Shown piece by piece: positions 60,152 through 64,000 of a stretch of DNA of 64,000 bases. The position numbers and the translations under genes are program-made. The notes beneath the pieces were generated by a model, which did not search any database, was not told the origin of the DNA, and saw only the letters and a program-made list of their open reading frames with translations. Each line of letters begins with the position of its first letter. The stretch's first letter is position 1. The stretch comes from Bacteroidota bacterium (lineage in GTDB: Bacteria; Bacteroidota; Bacteroidia; Bacteroidales; F082): contig JAEWWJ010000069.1 of the NCBI GenBank assembly GCA_023396415.1, forward strand, positions 11,345-75,344, given 5' to 3'.

Positions 60152-61432
60152 ATGACCTTTAAAAAGATCAATATTTTAATTGCTTTGGCTTTGGCATCGT
60201 TGCTTGGTGTGGTTGTGATGCAGGTTTTTTGGGTGCACAATGCCATTCAACTCAAAGAAAAACAGTTCAACAACAGTATTGATATTGCTATGAAAACTGT
60301 TTTAAACAGAATATTGGAAGCAAATACCGGCCAAACACTTCGACAACTCGCCCTCAACGAACCTTGTTTGAATGAAAAAACAAATATCACCGACGTGATT
60401 CCTCCAAAACTTTTGGATTCGCTTATTCATGCAGAGCTTCAGTGCCTGAAAGTTACCAAAGGTTTCGAATATGCAGTGTATAGCAAAGTGAACAATCGTT
60501 TTGCAATGGGAAACTACCGCTATTTTAAGGAAGAACTTCTACAGTCAGCCTATCAGCAGAGTGTTGAAGCCTTGTTTAAACCCGGATCATATTTTTTTAC
60601 CATGTATTTTCCCGAAAAAACATCGCGGGTTTTCATGCAATTGATGGGTTGGATGTTGCTTTCTGCACTTTTTTTGTTGGCAGTGGTGACCACTTTTTGG
60701 ATCACTATCCGAACGGTGTATCGCCAAAAAAGATGGTCGGAAATGAAAACTGATTTTATCAACAACATGACCCACGAGTTCAAAACACCTATATCTACCA
60801 TAGCTGTGGCTTCGGAAATGTTATTAAAAGAAGAAATTCATCGCGACAGCGATCGGACAAAAAAATATGTTGGGGTCATTATTAGTGAAAACAACCGGCT
60901 TCAAAACCAAGTGGAGCAGGTGCTTCAAAGTGCGATCTTAGAAAAAGATGGTCTTCGGATGCGCCTAAAACCGACTGATATTCACCGTTTAATTCAGCAA
61001 ACCATCGAAAATTTTCAGTTGAGAATTCAAGAAGTAAATGGATCACTCAAGGCTGAATTGTTGGATTCCAACATCAATATTTTGGCCGATAGACACCATC
61101 TAAGCAATGTTTTGGCAAATCTAATTGACAATGCCATTAAATACACTCCGGCAAAACCTATGGTTAAGGTGTTGTGTCGAACTCAAAATGATGAATTGGT
61201 TATCGAAGTCAGCGACAATGGAATAGGCATTAGCAAAGAAAACCAACAACGTATTTTCAGAAATCTTTTCCGTGTTCATACCGGCGATGTGCACGATGTA
61301 AAAGGATTCGGAATTGGTCTTTTTTATGTTCAAAAAATTATTGAAATCCACGGCGGAAGGGTAGAAGTTGAAAGCGAACTTGGGCATGGCTCGGTTTTTC
61401 GATTATTTTTGCCTTACAACAGCAAGCAGTAG
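60152..61432 (+). CDS. Sensor histidine kinase
   Basis: A 426-residue inner-membrane sensor. Membrane segments at about 7-28 and 163-186 enclose a periplasmic sensor domain of about 135 residues with three Cys. The cytoplasmic part has HisKA with phospho-accepting His208 (MTHEFKTP), then HATPase_c with N box NLIDNAIKYTP, DNGIGISKENQ and GFGIGLFYVQKI. The start is ATG 60152; the upstream in-frame TTG lies in the promoter. The response regulator starts 10 bases after the stop. Signal unknown. Confidence 0.93.
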   Translation: MTFKKINILIALALASLLGVVVMQVFWVHNAIQLKEKQFNNSIDIAMKTVLNRILEANTGQTLRQLALNEPCLNEKTNITDVIPPKLLDSLIHAELQCLKVTKGFEYAVYSKVNNRFAMGNYRYFKEELLQSAYQQSVEALFKPGSYFFTMYFPEKTSRVFMQLMGWMLLSALFLLAVVTTFWITIRTVYRQKRWSEMKTDFINNMTHEFKTPISTIAVASEMLLKEEIHRDSDRTKKYVGVIISENNRLQNQVEQVLQSAILEKDGLRMRLKPTDIHRLIQQTIENFQLRIQEVNGSLKAELLDSNINILADRHHLSNVLANLIDNAIKYTPAKPMVKVLCRTQNDELVIEVSDNGIGISKENQQRIFRNLFRVHTGDVHDVKGFGIGLFYVQKIIEIHGGRVEVESELGHGSVFRLFLPYNSKQ

Positions 61433-61442
61433 GAGGTGGGCA

Positions 61443-62171
61443 ATGGATCAAAAGAAAGCAATGAAAATACGCGTACTTTTAGTGGAAGACGATGCCAATT
61501 TGTGCATGGTTTTGCAAGATTATCTTGAATTTGTGGCCTACGATGTTATTGTAGCGCACGATGGCGAAGATGGATTGGCGCGTTTTGAGGAGCATGATGT
61601 GCATTTATGCGTGCTCGATGTGATGTTACCACGCATGGATGGTTTTGCTTTGGCAGCGGCTATTCGCGAACGCAACAAGCAAATCCCCATCATTTTTTTA
61701 ACTGCCAAATCGTTGAAAGAAGACCGTTTGAAAGGCTTTGCGCAAGGTTGTGATGATTATATCACCAAACCGTTTAGCACCGAAGAGCTGAATTTGCGCA
61801 TCAAAGCCATCTTACGAAGGTGCAACCGAAATATGTTTCAGGAGGTGATCAATGAACAGAAGGTGTTTGTGATGGGAAAATATACTCTCGACACCCACAA
61901 CCTAACTCTCTCCATTGGCGGTATCACCAACAACCTGACCAAAAAAGAGGCAACTCTTTTGCGTCTTTTATGTCTTCATAAAAACACTGTTTTAGCGAGA
62001 GATTTTGTGCAAAAAACGATTTGGGGTGAAACAGATTATTTCGTCAGTCGCAGCATGGATGTTTTTATCACGCGTTTGCGCAAATATTTAAAAGAAGATC
62101 CCACGGTAAATATTGTGAATGTTCACGGAGTAGGATTCATGTTGGAGGTGCCACAACCTACTGGAGAATAA
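61443..62171 (+). CDS. OmpR-family response regulator
   Basis: A 242-residue regulator. Receiver domain about 8-122 with acidic pair EDD, phospho-accepting Asp59 (VLDVMLP), conserved Thr in FLTAKS and Lys in TKPF; then a winged-helix trans_reg_C domain about 145-238 (LTKKEATLLRLLCLH, ETDYFVSRSMDVFITRLRKYL). It is transcribed with the kinase and is the best candidate to bind the GTTAA array upstream. ATG 61461 is an alternative start six codons later; 61443 is preferred because it leaves a 10-base gap to the kinase stop. Confidence 0.94.
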   Translation: MDQKKAMKIRVLLVEDDANLCMVLQDYLEFVAYDVIVAHDGEDGLARFEEHDVHLCVLDVMLPRMDGFALAAAIRERNKQIPIIFLTAKSLKEDRLKGFAQGCDDYITKPFSTEELNLRIKAILRRCNRNMFQEVINEQKVFVMGKYTLDTHNLTLSIGGITNNLTKKEATLLRLLCLHKNTVLARDFVQKTIWGETDYFVSRSMDVFITRLRKYLKEDPTVNIVNVHGVGFMLEVPQPTGE

Positions 62172-62212
62172 TGCTTTGTGTTTTATTTTTAGTATCACAG
62201 TGTTTCACGAAT

Positions 62213-62242
62213 AAAAAAAGAGATGCCGATTAGGGCATCTCT
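62213..62242 (-). terminator. Rho-independent terminator of the glucokinase operon
   Basis: AGAGATGCC (62219-62227) and GGCATCTCT (62234-62242) form a perfect 9-base stem with a 6-base loop; on the minus strand it is followed by a U run (62219-62213). Confidence 0.85.
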
Positions 62243-62288
62243 CTCAGCAATAAATAAGTAAAAAGGTATCCCCCCTATTTCTTATCAA

Positions 62289-63275
62289 TTAGCCTATTTT
62301 CTTATCTAACTCTTTATAAACAAGTGCGCTGGCACCAACGATGGCAGCATCACCTGATTTGAGTTGCGAAGGTAGTATTTTTACTTTATTTTTAAAAATG
62401 GGCAACAAGTGTTTTTCCATGCTGTCAATGGTGGGGCGAAAAATGTAGCTTCCGGCAGCTGTCGGACCGCCAAAGAGGAATATGGCCTCAGGACTGAGGT
62501 GATGAACAGTGTTGGCAAGACCCATTCCAAGCCAATTTCCGGTAAGTTCAAAAACCTCCAGAGCAACGGGATCGCCTTTTTCGGCGGCTTCAAAAATCAT
62601 TTTTGAATCCAGTTCATTGTAGTTTTTTGTAGCCAATGGACTGTTCACTGCATTGTATTTGGAAAGCAGTTCAACAGCAGTTCGCTTCATTCCGGGGGCA
62701 CTGCAATAAGCTTCCAAATGGCCGTGACCGCCGCAGCCACAGAGTCTGCCGTCCATCACAATGGTGGTATGGCCGCATTCACCGGCAAAACCATCAGAGC
62801 CGTAAACTAAATCGCCATTTACAACTATGCCGCTGCCAACACCCGTTCCTAATGTATAAACCACAAAGTTTTTCATCCCTTTGGCGCCACCATAAACCAT
62901 TTCACCAATGGCAGCCGCGTTGGCATCATTGGTGATGGCAATGGCTTTCATTTCTGGAAAATCAGTTTCTAATAACTTCACCAAAGGGATCACTCCTTTA
63001 AAAGAGAGGTTAGGTGCTTGTTCGATATTGCCGGTATAATAATTGGCATTGGGCGCACCTACTCCAATTCCAAGGATTTCGATATCGGGATTGAGTTTTT
63101 TAACCGAGCTTAACAAATCGCGTATGGTGCTCGTCATGGCATCAACAAATAAAGCAACATTTCCATGTGCTGGAGTAGGAATGCTACCTTTCACCAGTAC
63201 ATGTCCTTCTCTGTCCACTACACCTATCACAGTGTTGGTGCCTCCTATATCAATTCCGATGGCTATTTTCTTCAT
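62289..63275 (-). CDS. ROK-family glucokinase
   Basis: Cytoplasmic sugar kinase of 328 residues. ATP-binding GIDIGGTNTVIGVVD at the start, the catalytic NDANAAAIGE block near 115, GTGVGSGIVVNG near 145, the ROK signature with zinc ligands CGCGGHGHLEAYCS near 178-191, and a C-terminal FLFGGPTAAG segment. ROK kinases with these features phosphorylate glucose. The upstream gene encodes a sugar MFS permease 2 bases away, so import and phosphorylation of glucose are coupled. Confidence 0.92.
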   Translation of the reverse strand: MKKIAIGIDIGGTNTVIGVVDREGHVLVKGSIPTPAHGNVALFVDAMTSTIRDLLSSVKKLNPDIEILGIGVGAPNANYYTGNIEQAPNLSFKGVIPLVKLLETDFPEMKAIAITNDANAAAIGEMVYGGAKGMKNFVVYTLGTGVGSGIVVNGDLVYGSDGFAGECGHTTIVMDGRLCGCGGHGHLEAYCSAPGMKRTAVELLSKYNAVNSPLATKNYNELDSKMIFEAAEKGDPVALEVFELTGNWLGMGLANTVHHLSPEAIFLFGGPTAAGSYIFRPTIDSMEKHLLPIFKNKVKILPSQLKSGDAAIVGASALVYKELDKKIG

Positions 63276-63277
63276 AT

Positions 63278-64000
63278 TTATTTAGCATTGAAAGTATTGA
63301 CTTTGCGAATTTTACTTCCCACTGTGGCATAGTAGAAAATGTAGAGGTAACAAATGGCCGGCACAATGAAAGCCCAAGTATAACCAAAGCTATCGGCAAC
63401 GAAGCCCATGATGGGAGGAATAATGGCTCCACCTAAGATAAGTGCGTTGATCAGGCCTGAGGCGCCGCTTAATTCGGCTTTGTCCAAATCTTTTACTGCC
63501 AGCGAGAAAATATTGGGGAACATAATGGAGTTAAACAACCCAATGGAGATGATCGTCCACAGGGCAATCGAACCGGTAGTGAAAGTAGTGGCAATGTCGA
63601 GTGTGGCAGCGATAAGAGCAAAAATAGCAAGTGTTTTGGCGGCTTTTCCTTGGCCAAACTGCATGATCACAAAGTTGGCGAGGGCGATGCCTGTAAAAAC
63701 AAAGCCGATATTCCAGTTCCAATCGGTTACAAATGAACCTGATACAGCAGCAAGCACTAAAACCGGTAATGCGTATGTGAGTTTTTTAGTAGAGGGCATA
63801 TCAGAAAACATGAATGATCCAAAGAAACGACCCACCATGGCGCCGCCCCAATAAATAGCGGCGTAAGTAGAGGCTACTTCCGGCAGCATACCAAGATTGT
63901 TTTTCAAATAATTGACAATAAGACCGGCGTTTCCAACTTCGGCACCCACATACATAAAGATGGCTAAGGCACCAAGAACCACGTGTGGACGGTCCCAAAC
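63278..64000 (-). CDS. Sugar MFS transporter (FucP/GluP-like), 5' end beyond window
   Basis: The C-terminal part (about 240 residues) of an inner-membrane sugar/proton symporter. The reading frame is open to the right edge, where it reads VWDRPHVVLGALAIFMYVGAEVG, the conserved start of the second half of FucP/glucose-galactose permeases. About six membrane segments follow (ending near KIRKVN). An internal GTG at 63982 is not the true start. Cotranscribed with the glucokinase. Confidence 0.88.
   Translation of the reverse strand, partial: VWDRPHVVLGALAIFMYVGAEVGNAGLIVNYLKNNLGMLPEVASTYAAIYWGGAMVGRFFGSFMFSDMPSTKKLTYALPVLVLAAVSGSFVTDWNWNIGFVFTGIALANFVIMQFGQGKAAKTLAIFALIAATLDIATTFTTGSIALWTIISIGLFNSIMFPNIFSLAVKDLDKAELSGASGLINALILGGAIIPPIMGFVADSFGYTWAFIVPAICYLYIFYYATVGSKIRKVNTFNAK

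Overview
The window is a chromosomal segment of a member of the Bacteroidota. Supporting evidence: a Bacteroidetes-ordered division and cell-wall (dcw) cluster, SusC/SusD outer-membrane proteins, type IX secretion (T9SS) C-terminal sorting domains, a Bacteroidetes trigger factor, paired GlsA/GlsB-like acyltransferases, many promoters of the Bacteroidetes type (TTG, about 19-22 bases, TAnnTTTG), and almost no Shine-Dalgarno sequences. MurE carries the DNPR motif, so a meso-diaminopimelate peptidoglycan is expected. Genus cannot be read from the window.

Layout. 1-14970 (minus): mraZ-rsmH-ftsL-ftsI-murE-mraY-murD-ftsW-murG-murC-ftsQ-ftsA-ftsZ, tightly packed with ATGA-type overlaps; ftsZ runs off the left edge and murC has an in-frame TAA. 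15299-17761 (plus): two acyltransferases for N-acyl amino-acid (glycine/ornithine-type) lipids, then the GTPase engB. 17739-24754 (minus): biotin carrier protein and acyl-CoA carboxyltransferase, a T9SS cargo protein, urocanate hydratase, an ECF sigma factor and a glycosyltransferase. 24795-32351 (plus): tgt, LptF/G permease, GH3-like enzyme, deoxynucleoside kinase, kdsB, an HU/SPOR protein, trmB, and an alkyltransferase-like protein. 32348-39618: LacI regulator facing a susC-susD-susE-like alpha-glucan uptake operon. 39849-43295: tRNA-Leu, tig, clpP, clpX. 43458-50883: DUF4294 protein, MATE pump, epimerase plus PrxQ, a MerR/B12-binding (CarH-like) regulator, acyl-CoA synthetase, ECF sigma factor. 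51006-54138 (minus): dnaA, YigZ, EamA transporter. 54276-58813 (plus): GIN-domain/beta-barrel fusion and a T9SS-secreted GH13 amylase. 58872-62171: thioesterase, OsmC protein, a small Lys/Glu/Cys-rich exported protein divergent from a two-component system. 62289-64000 (minus): ROK glucokinase and a truncated sugar MFS transporter.

How the genes work together. The dcw block makes and partitions peptidoglycan during division and is probably autoregulated by MraZ through three TGG repeats at a 10-base period. SusCDE with its LacI regulator, the secreted GH13 enzyme, the glucokinase and the sugar MFS permease form a dispersed alpha-glucan to glucose-6-phosphate route. tig-clpP-clpX is a folding and proteolysis unit.

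Most worth a second look: (1) the TAA inside murC; (2) a CarH-like regulator carrying the Wx9EH motif but Gln where, from memory, CarH has its second cobalt-binding His, linked to an ECF sigma gene by shared TTGTTTA/TAAACAA boxes and tandem promoters; (3) a four-box GTTAA array at helical spacing between two identical divergent TACTTTTG elements, joining a two-component system to a small exported protein of unknown function. I saw no CRISPR array, prophage, insertion sequence or rRNA gene.
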